Of a stretch of DNA of 64,000 nt, positions 49,201-61,131 are shown one piece after another. The position numbers were made by a program, and so were the translations under genes. Each line of letters starts with the position of its first letter. The stretch's first letter is position 1. Source of the stretch: Amblyornis subalaris. Lineage: Eukaryota > Chordata > Aves > Passeriformes > Ptilonorhynchidae. Location of the stretch: contig JACAXG010000168.1 of the NCBI GenBank assembly GCA_018881555.1, positions 806,001 to 870,000 of the forward strand. Reading direction: 5' to 3'. The notes below the pieces were generated by a model. The model worked only from the letters and a program-made list of their open reading frames with translations. It was not told the origin of the DNA and did not search any database.

Positions 49201-49669
49201 ACAACCAGCTCTGCTTAACATTCCTAGAAGGCAAAATAACTAAAAATTACAACTACAAGGTTTGAGGTCCATTTAACTGGATGTAATTAATCAGACCAGA
49301 AGTGAAAACAGTGGCTGAAGTCCTGGATGTGAGAGGAGGGAGCACTTCCCAGGTCACCACCACGTGCCCAGAAGGAATTCCTGGAGGAGTGTCACTGTAA
49401 GAACTGTGAACAGCGTGAGTGACACATCAGTCACTGCTGCCCAGGGAATTCTGTGCCTGGAACAGGAGAGGCAACGGTCCATAATTTATGTGAGAGGACA
49501 GCCTTGATGTCTCTGTTATGTGGAGAGGAGAAGGAAAGCAAAGGGAATAAAGTAGTAAAAACCTTCACAGAGTCAACACTATGGAATGTGGCTGTTCACA
49601 GGAATATTATATCCATGCAGAATTCAACCTGGAGACCCCTCAGTGTCATGACAAAAATTAACACAAAAA

Positions 49670-49706
49670 GAGGAGAGGAGAGGAGAGGAGAGGAGAAAGG
49701 AGAGGG
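49670..49706 (+). repeat. GGAGA pentanucleotide microsatellite
   Basis: About six GAGGA copies followed by a degenerate gaaaggagaggg end. Pure purine on the + strand. Confidence 0.92.
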
Positions 49707-52700
49707 TCAGGGTGTTTTCTCAGGGCTGTGTTGTACCCCTGGAGTACAAATAATGTGACTCCTGCAAATGCATCTTTTTGCTCTGGTAGCTCAACTAAAA
49801 CCCAGTGTAGCAGAAAAAGCTTCTCCAAGGCACCTCTCTGAAAGAGAAGCAAAAGTCTGCGTTTCCCAGCATGAATGGCAGCGTTATTTTGCCTGTGTTA
49901 ACAGAGACAGCAATTATTGTTGGCATAAGGCTTGTTGTAGTTCCTACAGGATTTTCTTCGCTGCCCTTGATGGATTGTCAGCTGGGAGGCAGCAAACGGA
50001 GCAGATACTTGAGCACAAAGCTTGGCAGCAGAGCTGCTAAGAATAGAATTCTTGAAGCAGATTTGGTGGCTGATCAGTAATCCAAGAAGTTTTCTGTCAG
50101 TACATCTGTGCGTGGCCATCAGGGCAGGGACAGCGACTGCCGCACCTCCGAGCGGGGCCTGGGACCCCCCCGGGGCCGAGAGCTCTCCCGGGGGCTGGAG
50201 GTGTCCCAGCCTGCCAACAGGGAGCCAGCTGCTCCTGGAGTCAGGGGAAAATTCAGGCTTTGGCTGCAAAGGCTGTATTTTCTCTGGATCAATGGGCTTG
50301 CCAAGGCATGGAAATTCCGGAATGTTTCACTGCGACGCAGTTGAAAGGAAAACTTTTTCTGTCTGCTCAGGCACAAGGATACAGGTACAGGGCGTTTCTT
50401 CAAGGAATGTTCTGGGCTGAAATACTGAGTGAGGCTCCCAGAGCCTTCCAGTGCTCAGGCTCCTGATTTTTTTGAATCTGCAGGATTTTTTCTGCCCAGC
50501 CCAACTGCGAANGGAGCAGCAGAAACAGATGGTTCCGTTTGGGGACCGAGGCTGCTGCACTGCGAAATCCTGCTACATGCAGGGCGGGTAAGAGCTAGCT
50601 TCAAATGGGAGTTAATAGCAATGATACGTGGAAAGAATTTATTAATTGATATTTAATGATGCATTAATATTTATTTAAAATTTTGCATAGGGATTGTAAC
50701 CATAAACTGAAGCTTTAAATAACTGTGCTGTAAAGACAAGTGGGAGAAAAGCAGCAGCAGAGAGATTAAAAAATTAATGCCATGCAAAAGGAAATTAGTT
50801 CACCTGAAAAAGTCTCTTAAATAAAATATTTTCTGTTATTTTTCATGCACCAGAACCTTATCTCCATCCAAGGCATGTAGGCATTCTGATAATGAAAGCT
50901 GCTGCCATTTCTCCGCGAGAACCACGGGGAGCTGCACTTCCACTCCCGCTCTTCCTGAGAGAGCAGGAGCTGTGGGGTGAAAGCCCAGGTCCTGTTTAAT
51001 TTCGTGCACACTCAGCTTGGTTTCCTCCCTGATGTCCCAGCTCATTTCACTCGGCTTGTTTAAGCATTAAACAATTACGAAAGTCTTGGAAAGCCCTCAA
51101 GTTCTTTCCCCCAAATTCTTTATTTCTCTGTGGTTCAGAGGACCCCCCTGCAGGCCCACCCACTCTGGGGCAGCCCCTACACATTCCCAGTTTTCAGTGA
51201 ATGGACATCAGGAGCTGCTCATCAGATGCTGGGAACACACCGATCACACCAAGCGTTGGTACGAAATGCAAGCTCTTTACTAATTTTCAAAGGAGTGAAA
51301 CAATTTTTTCCAACTTCTCTTATAAAATCACGAGGCTACAGCTTCAGAGGCAGGCTTGGAGCCGGATGGTGCCCGTGCAGGATGCAGTGGGAATGAGGTG
51401 CAGACGGACCTCGTGTTCCCCGCGGCTGTGGCTCTGCCAGTCTGGCACGGGCGCTGCCGGGGGAGGTGGCAAACCCAGGCCAGAGCCGGGGGTGGCACTG
51501 CCCCTTCTGCACCCAAACATCCTCCAGCGCCACGGCTGGGGCTGCTCCTCTGCACCCCGGGCCGGGGGGACCCTGCAGGGCGAGGGAGGGAGGTGTTTGC
51601 AGGGTTTAAACGGAGCTGCACCACGTGGGGCTGCGCAGAGCAGCGCATTAGATCATCCCTCCTTCTGCAAAATTGATGCTCTGCCCATTTATCACCTCCC
51701 ACATTCGCACTCAGCTCGTTCCATTTGCCTTTTCTTACTCTTCAGATGTGCATTTTGCACCATTCAAGAGATGCAGCACTGGGAAAAATGAATAAACTTT
51801 TCAGCAAAACCCACGAGTTTAACTCCCAGCCCTGCACCCAGGGATGAAAGAGGAGAAGGAAAACGGGGGTCAGACCCTCTGGTTATGTAAATTGACACCT
51901 CTGGAGTTGGAGATGCTCCATTTTCCTCCTGCCTAAGTAGTTCAGGGATTTCTCTGCAGAAACCAATGGAGTTTGGTCTAAGTAAAAATGGAAACAGTCT
52001 GTCAGAGTTATAAATGGCACCTGCTGCCAGTAGGATACAAATCATGAGGAACGAAGCTCCNGCCAGCAGGAGCCAGGAGAAAGGAGTTGGTGAATTGGAG
52101 AATGGAGAACAAGGATGGCTCTGCCAGAACACAAAAGCTGTGGAGTGTTTATTGAAAATAACCCCTTTCTTATTGTTTCCTAGAATCCCACCAGTTTCAC
52201 TCATGGCCAAAGGCTGTTTCCCAGCCCTGGCACCCCTGCAGGGAGCTCCCTGGCACTCCAGGGGCAGAGCTTCTCCCTGCGGTGCCTCCGTGCCACTCCT
52301 GTTCCAGCACTCGGAACGGCTGCTGCCACATCCGGGAACGAGGGTCACTGGAACATGGAAATCCNTGTAGGGAGGGGCTGGGAGAGGGCCCTCAGCCCAG
52401 TCTGGCTCAAAGCTGCCCAAAGTGACCACTGGATCGTTGCCAGCAAATTCCAGTAATTACAGTGCTCTGGTCATGTGACACCAGCACAATCTTCCCCTTA
52501 CCACAGTTAAGATCCTCCTTTTTTGTACACATTCCATAAAGAAATAACAGTTTGGGCTTGTGTTTGGTGGTGTGTGTTTGAGGCAGGACACCAAGGAGGT
52601 TTCTAACAGGGCCATCTCCTTCCCATTGGCACAGACCTACAAGGCAGCTGAGAAGTGCTCCTGTGCTTTGTGTGCAATCTGGGATGGGAGAACTTCATTG

Positions 52701-53696
52701 CAGTTCTTAAGAGTATGAAATGTGGCAAGTTGCGAATCCGAGAAATAGAGAGGGAAATAAATGCAGGAACCATGATGGATGTTTGGTTTTGGCTGTGCTG
52801 AGTTGTGTGCAGAGGGTTTGGGGTCAGGCTCAAGGCTCCTGTGTCGGAAGCACCACGATGCTGTGCGGGAGAGAGTTTTCTCTGGGGAAAACAAAACCAA
52901 CAGAGCTGAGCTTCGAACAATCTGTGAGGGCAACATGTTCTTAACCAGGGAGCAGCACAGAGGAGGATTTGAGCGACAGGGAGTGTGTGGCTGGGGAGAG
53001 AATGGTCCCAGGGTGCAGCCAGGGCAGAGGGGCAGAACAGGGAACACTCCCTGGGGTGGCCTCGAGCACACAAGTCTGGCGTGGGGGCTTATTTCTGGGT
53101 GCTACAGTCCAGGGTGGAAGGCTGGGTCCTCATCCTTGAGAATTGGCCCTGTGGTGTGCAGAGGTTTAGGAAATGTGGCACATGTGTCCAGAGCAGCAGG
53201 ACCAAGCTGCTCCTTCTTCCTCCTCCTCTTCTTCCTCCTCCTCCTGCCACTGCATGGGGTCGGCATGGGATCTGCCAGGGAAGTAATCAGCTCTCTGGCA
53301 ATATTTAAGGGATGTCCTAATTACTTTTAGAGACAGGAGAACTGCCTTTCCCAGGATGGGGGAATGGCTCCTTGTGCCTGGTGAAAGAAGGAACCTTCAC
53401 AAGCTGGCACTGAAGGTTTTTAGGGAAGAAATGCACTTAGAAAATACATGTTCTGACTTTGACAGAGCTTCAGGTTAGCAGAAAAGAGTTGTTTACTTTT
53501 TTCTTAAAGGAAAGCCGGTTTTAGTTGTGCTTCAATTATCTCCCCTCCTGTGAACATGCACAATTAGGAGCTTAAAGTCCATTCCCTACCACACTGCTTA
53601 ATTATGGACGGAAGGTGTTCAGCTAATTAAAGAATGATTGCAGTTACCTGCCAGCTCTGCCTTAGCTGCTGCAATGTGCCCTGTTCCTGCTGCAGA
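49707..53696. other. Long unique intergenic stretch
   Basis: 4 kb without a family repeat or recognisable exon. AT-rich at 50630-50830, CpG-containing GC-rich at 51400-51560. A CTT/CCT run lies at 53211-53246. Confidence 0.45.
53211..53246 (+). repeat. CTT/CCT trinucleotide run
   Basis: Mixed CTT and CCT units (cttcttcctcctcctcttct) forming a polypyrimidine tract. Confidence 0.88.
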
Positions 53697-53879
53697 GTGT
53701 GGGGTGTGAGTGTGGATGTGGTGCTGGGGCTGTGTGGGGTGTGAGTGTGGATGTGGTGCTGGGGCTGTGTGGGGTGTGAGTGTGGATGTGGTGCTGGGGC
53801 TGTGTGGGGTGTGAGTGTGGATGTGGTGCTGGGGCTGTGTGGGGTGTGAGTGTGGATGTGGTGCTGGGGCTGTGTGGGG
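53697..53879 (+). repeat. 35-bp minisatellite (five copies plus partial)
   Basis: Units starting gtgtggggtgtgagtgtgga and ending tgtggtgctggggct begin at 53697, 53732, 53767, 53802 and 53837; an 8-base partial begins at 53872. The five copies look essentially identical, so the array is young. All three minus-strand frames stay open, giving a 35-residue His/Pro/Thr/Ser period, because 35 is not a multiple of three and no frame meets a stop. Confidence 0.97.
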
Positions 53880-55265
53880 CACTGGCCTCCCAGAGCTCTT
53901 CCTCCCAGGCACATCATCCCCCTGTGCCAGAGAGTCCCTGCTCTGCCCCACAGCTGCTCCAGCATCGACACAGGAGAAAGGTTTGTCCAGTTGTAGCTGA
54001 GGAATGGGGTTTCATATTTTAGATCGCAAAAAGCTTGTACAAACTCTGCCCCTGCTCCCCACCCTGTGTGACCAGCCCTCCCCCAGGGCAGCTCTTTGCC
54101 CAGTGTGGGGTGTGCCCAAACCCTGGGACACTCCGGCAGTGTCGTGTCCACCCAAAACTGCCCCTTTTGGAGCCAAAAGCAGCTGTACAGAGGGTGATCC
54201 TGCTCTGGGGTCACCACAAACGTCATGTGGGCTCTGAGGGTAAAATAACTGAGGTGGCATTTCTGGTTTGTTTTGCTTCCCCTCCTAACAATGTTAATTT
54301 TGCTATCTGTAATTATGGTATCTCTCAAAGTATAATGAACATAAGGAAAAGAATAGAGCTGTATTTTATCCGAGTGAAATAATGCAAGCCACGTTCTCGT
54401 TCTGGCACCGAGGCAGTTGAGATCTTGTCCTGACAGGTTCTTGTGCCTGTCGAAGGGGCTGTGGTTTTGCTGTGGTTCTGCTGCTCTCCTTGATAACGTC
54501 ACTGGATGTCTCCCACCTCTATTCCTACAGCCATTCCTAACTGGGAAAGCTTTCCCTGCTCCCCTGGGACTGTGTCTGCCCTCCCAGGGAGGGGAAACAC
54601 CCAGAGTAAGGGCCGAGCCACGGGAAGAGGGGCATCGGGCGGGAGAGCAGGTCGAGTGTTTGACAGGCACCTTACTCTGGTTGAGCCACAACGCAGTGAA
54701 TAAGACTTAAAAAAATTTTATTTCATTAAAGGACTCTCAGTAACTTTGGCTTTTGCTGTCTGTGGTTCAGAGCTGGAGGGTTATAAAGGGCTGCAGCCTA
54801 TTCTGTCAGAGATGCCTGTGTTGAAGGTTTGCCCGTTTTAGTGCTGGATCATGACATTGGAAAGGAATCTTTCGAAGGTGGTTTTGATACTTGGGGAGGA
54901 GGGAAAGGAGTTTGATGTTCCTGTGGAGCAGGAAGGGAGGAGAATGTAATTCATTTCCTATAACTCTTTAAGCTACCAGACTTTCACCCTTCAGGCTCTT
55001 GAGCACATGTCTGTCTTCATTACTTTCCAATAAATGACAGCAGTAATGCAAGAAAAAGTGAAATTGCTGGGAGCGTTGGAAAGCTGCAGCCTGCAGGGGT
55101 CTGGCACAGTCTGGTCTGAGGGGGCTTGGCTGGGCTGGACCCCCCTGGGTCCCAGACCGTGGGCTGCAATACTGCACCCCAACAAACAGCAAATAAAGAG
55201 TGCTAACCACTGCAGGAAATCCTATTTTGCTGTCATGTATCTAAATACAAGGGAGTGGAATGAGA
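53880..55265. other. Unique intergenic sequence
   Basis: Mixed composition. A minus-strand open frame of 354 codons ends here; its C-terminal part is the 35-bp minisatellite, and the rest has no recognisable domain. No exon supported. Confidence 0.4.
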
Positions 55266-55308
55266 GGACCTCTAAGGTCCCTTCCAACCCAAACCATTCT
55301 GTGGTTCT
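55266..55308 (+). mobile_element. CR1 LINE 3' remnant
   Basis: It reads 'gacctctaaggtcccttcca' and 'acccaaaccattctgtggtt'. This is only the last ~40 bases of a main-type CR1 on the + strand. Confidence 0.75.
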
Positions 55309-57954
55309 GAGTTCTGCCTCAAGCGGGAAAACCTTCAGGGAAAGGGTTAAAGGAATGGTCCTGTCCTCAGTGAGGTCTCAGCTGCAGCTGGAGCCTTGCT
55401 GGGTTCCACTGGGGGTAACTGGAGTGAGCGGAGGGGATGAAAAGTCCTGGTCCCTGCGAGATGTGAGGGAGCCTCTGTTATAGGAGCAGCTCTTAGCAAC
55501 AGCCTCTCCAGGAGGGTTTATTTGAAGTGTTAGAGGTGGTTTTGTGTACCCACATGAGGGGCAGTGATGTTGGTATATTTGCATCCGTGTGGGATGTCTC
55601 CTGTTTTTAAAAATGCTGACATTTCCACGGCTCCAGAATGCTCAGTGTAGATGGAAACTCCATTTCCAAAGCCGATTTGAATGAATATCAGGATATGACC
55701 GGACATTTGCCTGTTACAGAAGCACATTTTGCCCAGTCTGCAATGAAAATACTCCAAAATGGCCCAGATATGGCTATCAGACATGAAAACAGAGCAAGAA
55801 GTTGGTAAGATAAAATCAAACCAAGGGGGCCCACAAAGCTGCTTCTATTTGGGGAAGAAAACAACATTTAATCATTCTGTGGCAGTAAAACTGGCATTTT
55901 TCACTCAAATAGCTCTGAGCTGGGAGTGTCCCTCCTCTGAAGGAAGGCAGAGCCCGCCCGGGGTGAGCCTGCCTGCGGAACCAGAGCAGTTGTTGTGCAG
56001 AGCTCTGGTTAATGCAGAGCTGTTAATTGTCTGACCATTAAATTACTTGGCTTCTACTTAGCCCCCACTGGGGACTAATTTTAAATTCAATTAGCACGGA
56101 ATTTAAGGGATATAGTTGAGGGATTCCAGAAAGCTGCAGAGATATGAAATCGTGTTTGATAAGATGCAGCCGGGAAAGGGAAGCTTTTAATCTCCATTTC
56201 AAGCTTTTAAACCAGGAGAAACTCCAAAAGAGAAATTAAATTCTCTTTGAATACATGTGCACAAGTGAGATTCCTTTATGTTAATGCACTGTAATTTCTA
56301 CTTATTTTGTTATTTCTGTCAATCAGCCAGAATGTGAACCAACGAAGAAAGCCCTTGGGAATTAAAGTCACAGGGGGCTGTTTGTAGGGTCACACGTTGT
56401 TGGATTCTCTAGGTACTGGCTGAGATTTCAAAGTGTCAAAATGCCTTTCCATTCTCACTCCATCAAAAGCGAGAGGGATGAGAAATCCCATTTGGTGCCT
56501 TGCTGTCCACGGGGATAACTGGGAGCTGTTGGGCGGCAGGGACTCCACCTCAGCCCATCCCGTGGGACCCCAGGGACAGCCCCAGGGCTCTCCAGCTCTA
56601 GCCCTTCCTTCCAAACCTTTCTCTTCCCACTGCAGGCAGCAGCACACCGCGAGGGCAGAGCTGTTTCTGAGCTCTCCGGGTTTCTGTAATGCTGAGCTTT
56701 CCCTCAGGGAGGAGGAAGGAGCCTTTCTCCTCCTGCAGCAGCTCCTCAGCTGGAAAAAGGGAGCTGCACCGAACGAGCACCCAAAACACCGATCCTGGCA
56801 CTGCCCAGGGACAAAGGAGCTCCGCAGGGAAAACGCCAAAGCACAGGGACTCGTTCACCGACCTGCTGCTCTTCCGTGACTCTGAATATTCGTATCATAA
56901 GAGAACTGTTGATAGAGATCAAGGCACTGCTCAGAACTGTCTGCGTGCTGGAACACACAACTTTCCTGGGGTGGAGCCTGTGTTTGCCCAGCTCCTCACC
57001 CTCGGCACACCAGCGGTGAGGGTCCCCGCACAGCCCCTGCCCCTGCTCCCGCTCCTCCTGCACGTGTCTCGTTCTCATGGGTTTATTCTCCTTAACTTCT
57101 CTCCATTCCGTATGGCTTGAGCTGTCCACTCTTTCTATTTTGGTGTCTGCGTATATTTTTGGGAATAGAGCCCTATTTAAAAAATAGTTTTGATAAAAAA
57201 TAGTTTTTAATAGTACATTAGAAAAATCAAAAACTAGACTGCAAAGTAATTACGATTCAATTTTAAACTTTTTAAAGGATGGCAAGTTTATTTTTCTTCA
57301 CTTTTCTGGCACAAATCCATTCAGAAACAGTGCCTGACAACCCATCTTAATTTTGGATAATTACATTTTTGCAATTTCTAATTTGCTAATCTATAGTAAT
57401 TCTCTTGCGATTTTTAAAAGGCAGAAGGGGGAGTATGGAAAGCTGATTTCTGATCAGAGTTCTCCCTGCTATAATTAACTACATCTAAAAAACCATAATT
57501 GGTGCTTCTATAGCTCCCCAATAGCATCTCTCGAATTGGAACACGCTGCATTGTATACTGTGCTCTCTGCTCTGCAAAGATTGATTTGCAGCCACTACCA
57601 ATCTGTTGCTAAGCACTCGGTGACGGCACACGCCGAAGTCCTCAAGGACAATACAGAACAGCCAGAATGTTTTTCTCAGTATCAAACCTTTTCTCCCCCC
57701 GTCTCCTGAAATATTGCATCAGTTGCTCCTTAATCAAAGCATAAAAAATGTTGCCAAGGCGATGCCAGAGCCGGTGCCGCGGCGAGCAGAGCCGGAACGG
57801 GAGCTGCACCTTCTGGGGCTCTCGGGGGAGCGGCAGGGGCGGGGGGGCCCTTGGCATCGGCAGCTTCACCGCAGCTCGGGTGTGCTCTTGGGCTGCTTGG
57901 GGCTTTGGAGGCTTTCTTCACTCGTTTACGTGAGCTTGGTGACCAAGTGTGGAA
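55309..57954. other. Unique intergenic sequence with AT-rich blocks
   Basis: Two AT-rich, TAAT-dense blocks (56000-56340 and 57160-57500) look like candidate conserved noncoding elements, with words such as ggataattaca and ataattaactac. Bases 57760-57900 are CpG-containing and include GTTGCCAAGGCGAT (57750-57763), an RFX-like word with three mismatches. No exon recognised. Confidence 0.4.
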
Positions 57955-58042
57955 GAGTCAGGCAGTTCCTTTAGAGGAGTCAGGCAGTTCCTAGAGAAGA
58001 CTCAGGCAGNTTCCTTTAGAAGACTCAGGCAGGTTCTTTCAG
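57955..58042 (+). repeat. 22-bp tandem repeat (four copies)
   Basis: Units gagtcaggcagttcctttag (GACTCAGG in the last two) start at 57955, 57977, 57999 and 58022. There is one N at 58010. It ends about 90 bases before the 29-bp array, so the two form a compound minisatellite region. Confidence 0.93.
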
Positions 58043-58130
58043 CCAAACCCGGGGAGTTTGGCTGCTCTGATCCCCTGGGCAGGGGGTGAAGCAGCAGAGC
58101 CCGGGCCCTCCTCGGAGCCCTCCCTGCACG

Positions 58131-58624
58131 CAGGGACACCCAGGGATGAGGTTTGGACACAGGGACACCCAGGGATGATGTTTGGACACAGGGACACCCA
58201 GGGATGAGGTTTGGACACAGGGACACCCAGGGATGAGGTTTGGACACAGGGACACTCAGGGATGAGGTTTGGACACAGGGACATGCAGGGATGAGGTTTG
58301 GACACAGGGACACGCAGGGATGGGGTTTGGACACAGGGACACGCAGGGATGAGGTTTGGACACAGGGACACGCAGGGATGAGGTTTGGACACAGGGACAC
58401 ACAGGGATGAGGTTTGGACACAGGGACACGCAGGGATGAGGTTTGGACACAGGGACANCAGGGACACGCAGGGATGAGGTTTGGACACAGGGACACACAG
58501 GGATGAGGTTTGGACACAGGGACACGCAGGGATGAGGTTTGGACACAGGGACATGCAGGGATGAGGTTTGGACACAGGGACACCCAGGGATGGGGTTTGG
58601 ACACAGGGACACACAGGGATGAGG
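58131..58624 (+). repeat. 29-bp minisatellite (about 17 copies)
   Basis: The word gatgaggtttgg (gatgatg or gatgggg in a few) recurs at 58145 and then every 29 bases to 58435, and again from 58473 to 58618. One unit carries a 9-base insertion with an N at 58458. Variation is mainly at one position in 'cacNcaggg' (C, G, A or T). No minus-strand frame contains a stop, so each reads a 29-residue Pro/Cys/Val/Ser period. The right end joins a CR1 fragment with no gap. Confidence 0.97.
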
Positions 58625-58912
58625 GCCCCTCTCAGCTGGGGCTCCTCTCCAGGCTGAGCAGCCCCAGCTCCCTCAGCCTTTCCTGGGCACTGAGATGCTC
58701 CGGGCCCTGGATCATCTCCGCAGCCTGCGCCGGCCCCGCTCCAGGAACTCCAGGTCCCTGCTGTGCTGAGGAGCCAGAGCTGGACTCAGCACTCCAGAGG
58801 TGCCTCCCAGGGCTGGATGCAGCACCCCAGATGTGCCTCACCGGGCTGGACAGTCCAGATGGAGTGAGCAGAGGGGCAGGAACAAGGTGTGATCCATCCT
58901 TCCCTCGCCTCT
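58625..58912 (-). mobile_element. CR1 LINE internal fragment, joined to the minisatellite
   Basis: The + strand reads 'ctctccaggctgagcagccc', 'cagctccctcagcctttcct', 'gagatgctccgggccctgga', 'aggtccctgctgtgctgagg' and 'ccagagctggactcagcact'. These are successive blocks of the CR1 segment 5' of the common tail, reversed. A short internal duplication (agatgtgcctcaccgggctg beside aggtgcctcccagggctgga) is visible. Confidence 0.85.
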
Positions 58913-61080
58913 CTTCATCCAAGGAGTGTCTGTACACAGCAGCAATTTCAATTCCAAACTTAGCCCGGAAACAGAGAATTCTTCCCCAGTCCTGCTATTC
59001 CTTTGGGACCACGGGAGAGAGACAGAGTAGGGATGTGTAACTACAGCAGAGACATGATTCTTGTGCAGCAAAAAAACCCACATAAAACCCCACACCAAAT
59101 CACTGTGTCCATCCATCTGTGCATTTTATTTATGTACAGATGCAAATGCAAAACCAATCCTTAAGAAGAGATCCTAAACCATTAGGTCAGGAAAGGCACC
59201 AAATGCTGCACCTCTGCTTGCTTGTTCTACTTTGTTATGAGATTTTAATAAAAAGGCAGAGAAGAATGCCAGCTGAGCTGGCACATCTGACATTTTGATA
59301 ACCTCGTCAATAAAAGTTATTTTATTGGCTTTAAGCAGCTGCAGAAGTTTGCCTTATTGTTTAGCTGTCTGTTCATTCTATTCCTGTCTCGTTGATAACA
59401 GTAAAAGGATGATGAGTAACAGTGGCAATCAATACAAAGGCATGTTTCTTCTTATGTGACCATGAACCCAACTCTCCAAATTGCCTCGTCAAACTCCAGG
59501 GTCTTTATTTGATCATAAATAGATACACAGGGAAAAAAAACATCTGAGTTTCTAGATGGTTTTATGAACGTTTGTTCCCAGGTTTTCACTCATCTGAACC
59601 AACTTGAATTCTTTTAAAAGCAAAGCACAATATTTATTTGAAGTGGAGGACAAGCTTTTAAGCTCCATTACGAGCATCTGATGGACAGGTGACCACTGAG
59701 TGAACTTCCAGCAGTGCCCAACCCCTCGGCCAGGCTCTGCTGGGAGGTTGTGCTCCTGTGGAGAGGGGAGAGGAGAGTTCCTGCTCTGGCCTCTTCTGGC
59801 TGAGTCCTGGGAACAGAGTTGAGGGTGAATCTGTGGTTAAAATTATTACAGCTGCAAAAGTCAAAACGAAACTAAATGGTTCTCTCACCAACACTGAATT
59901 TCAGTCTGAGTGTGGAGTGTGTGAAACTGCAGCTGGGAGCACAGAAATGGAGATTCGTGAGCCACCAACAGAGCTCAGCTTGGAGCATCTTTTCCATAGG
60001 TATGTAAGAGAGACATACACAAGAAATGTACCACTCCAGAACAAAATTGAAATTATTGTTTAAGAGTATTATCTTCTGCTTTCTGAAAATAATTTTTCCA
60101 TCATAAAATTTCACACAAGACCACACCAAACAGGGTGTTTTGTCCAACACACATGAGCAGGGGCCAGCACTTACCTGACTTGAAAATTTTAAGTTGGATG
60201 CTCTGCAGAGCCAAGTGCAGGTTCAGCTCTGGGGATGAGGAGCTGCTGAGGCTCCAGGAGCTGGTGAATCCCCCTGCCCAGAGCCCTCCCCAGGCACCCC
60301 CCGGGCATGTCCCGAGAGCACAGAGGGATGAACATCACCAGTCCCTGCAGGTCCCTGCCCTGCTGCCCAATCCCAGAGAGGCCCTTGGGGAGGCACTGCT
60401 GCATCCGTGGCTTTTCGTGTCCTCACTTCTGAAATGGTGACTAAAGCCCCAGAAGCAGCGTCAGGAATGAATAAGAAAATAATGCAAAGTCTGGCACACT
60501 CGTGGCGAGGCTCTTCAGGAACGGGAGCACAAGATCCACCCAGAGCTGGAAGCCAAAGCTGGCAGCAGCAAATGAGGCAGAACAGATTTTGAACTGTTCC
60601 TTTACAGAACTCGCTCCGTGCCACGGGACCAGTTCCCTTTCTAGGAAAAGGCTCAGCTTCCCCCCGGAGCCGGGAGCTGCAGGACCTCACGGCCGGAGCG
60701 TGCAAGGCCAGCTCCTGGGCACAGCCTCGGGGTCACGCTCACAGAGCAGGCTCAGTTCTGGGCAAACTCACCCCGGGCTGGTGCCCAGCAGCCTCAGAGC
60801 TGCCCTGGTGCTGCTTTGTGGCTCCGTGGGACAGCACTTGGGTCCTGTGGTGGCACCACCAGCACCAGGATGGTCCCTGCTTTNACCCAGTCCTTACCCC
60901 TCAAGGGACCGAACTTCCCCGTGGGCCGCTGAAAACGATGGGATTCCAAGAAAAGACGATCACAATGCATCTCCACAAGAACACAATCTCAGCTCATCCT
61001 TGGGGGAATTTTTTTGTCCCTGTTTATGTGCAATTAGAAACTGAAAATAAAGGCAAAAGGCTTGTTGTAGATAAATTGAC
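58913..61080. other. Unique intergenic sequence
   Basis: Bases 59110-59660 are AT-rich with several TAAT cores and a 17-bp palindrome TGCCAGCTGAGCTGGCA (59267-59283) containing an E-box. This is a candidate conserved noncoding element. GC-rich from 60210 to 60900. No exon recognised. Confidence 0.4.
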
Positions 61081-61131
61081 GTGCTCGGCTTCAGAAGCAC
61101 ATTTGAGTAGAATAAAAGGGATGGAAAAGAA
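61081..61131 (+). pseudogene. U6 snRNA-like 5' fragment
   Basis: GTGCTCGGCTTCAGAAGCAC followed by AT closely matches the U6 5' hairpin GTGCTCGCTTCGGCAGCACAT: one inserted G and two substitutions, with GTGCT and AGCAC stem arms intact. The following AGTAGAATAAAAGGGATGGA and AAAGAA align loosely with the ACTAAAATTGGAACGATACA and GAGAAG of U6. Similarity ends before the spliceosomal ACAGAGA region could work, and there is no clear upstream PSE or TATA box. It is probably an old truncated U6 retrocopy; chance similarity is possible. Confidence 0.4.

Larger units (their letters stand above)
42801..49669. other. Long unique intergenic stretch with minor simple repeats
   Basis: Nearly 7 kb without a recognisable family repeat or exon. 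Small features: a 16-bp palindrome (43306-43321), a TA/TATC run (43616-43658), a POU octamer ATTTGCAT (44415-44422), a GA run (44858-44872) and a CCT run (46251-46277). Bases 46990-47530 are strongly AT-rich. Confidence 0.45.

Noticed and set aside
53627..54691. 354-codon minus-strand open frame, the longest in the window.
   Set aside because: Its C-terminal part is the 35-bp minisatellite read in frame. The rest has no recognisable domain or splice structure.
58002..58614. Overlapping 191- and 200-codon minus-strand frames with Cys/Pro/Val repeats.
   Set aside because: They are the 29-bp minisatellite read in different frames. All frames are open, so openness is not evidence of coding.
60169..60177. 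Perfect minus-strand splice donor CAGGTAAGT.
   Set aside because: About 0.5 such 9-mers are expected by chance in 64 kb on two strands, and no open exon with a matching acceptor is recognisable.
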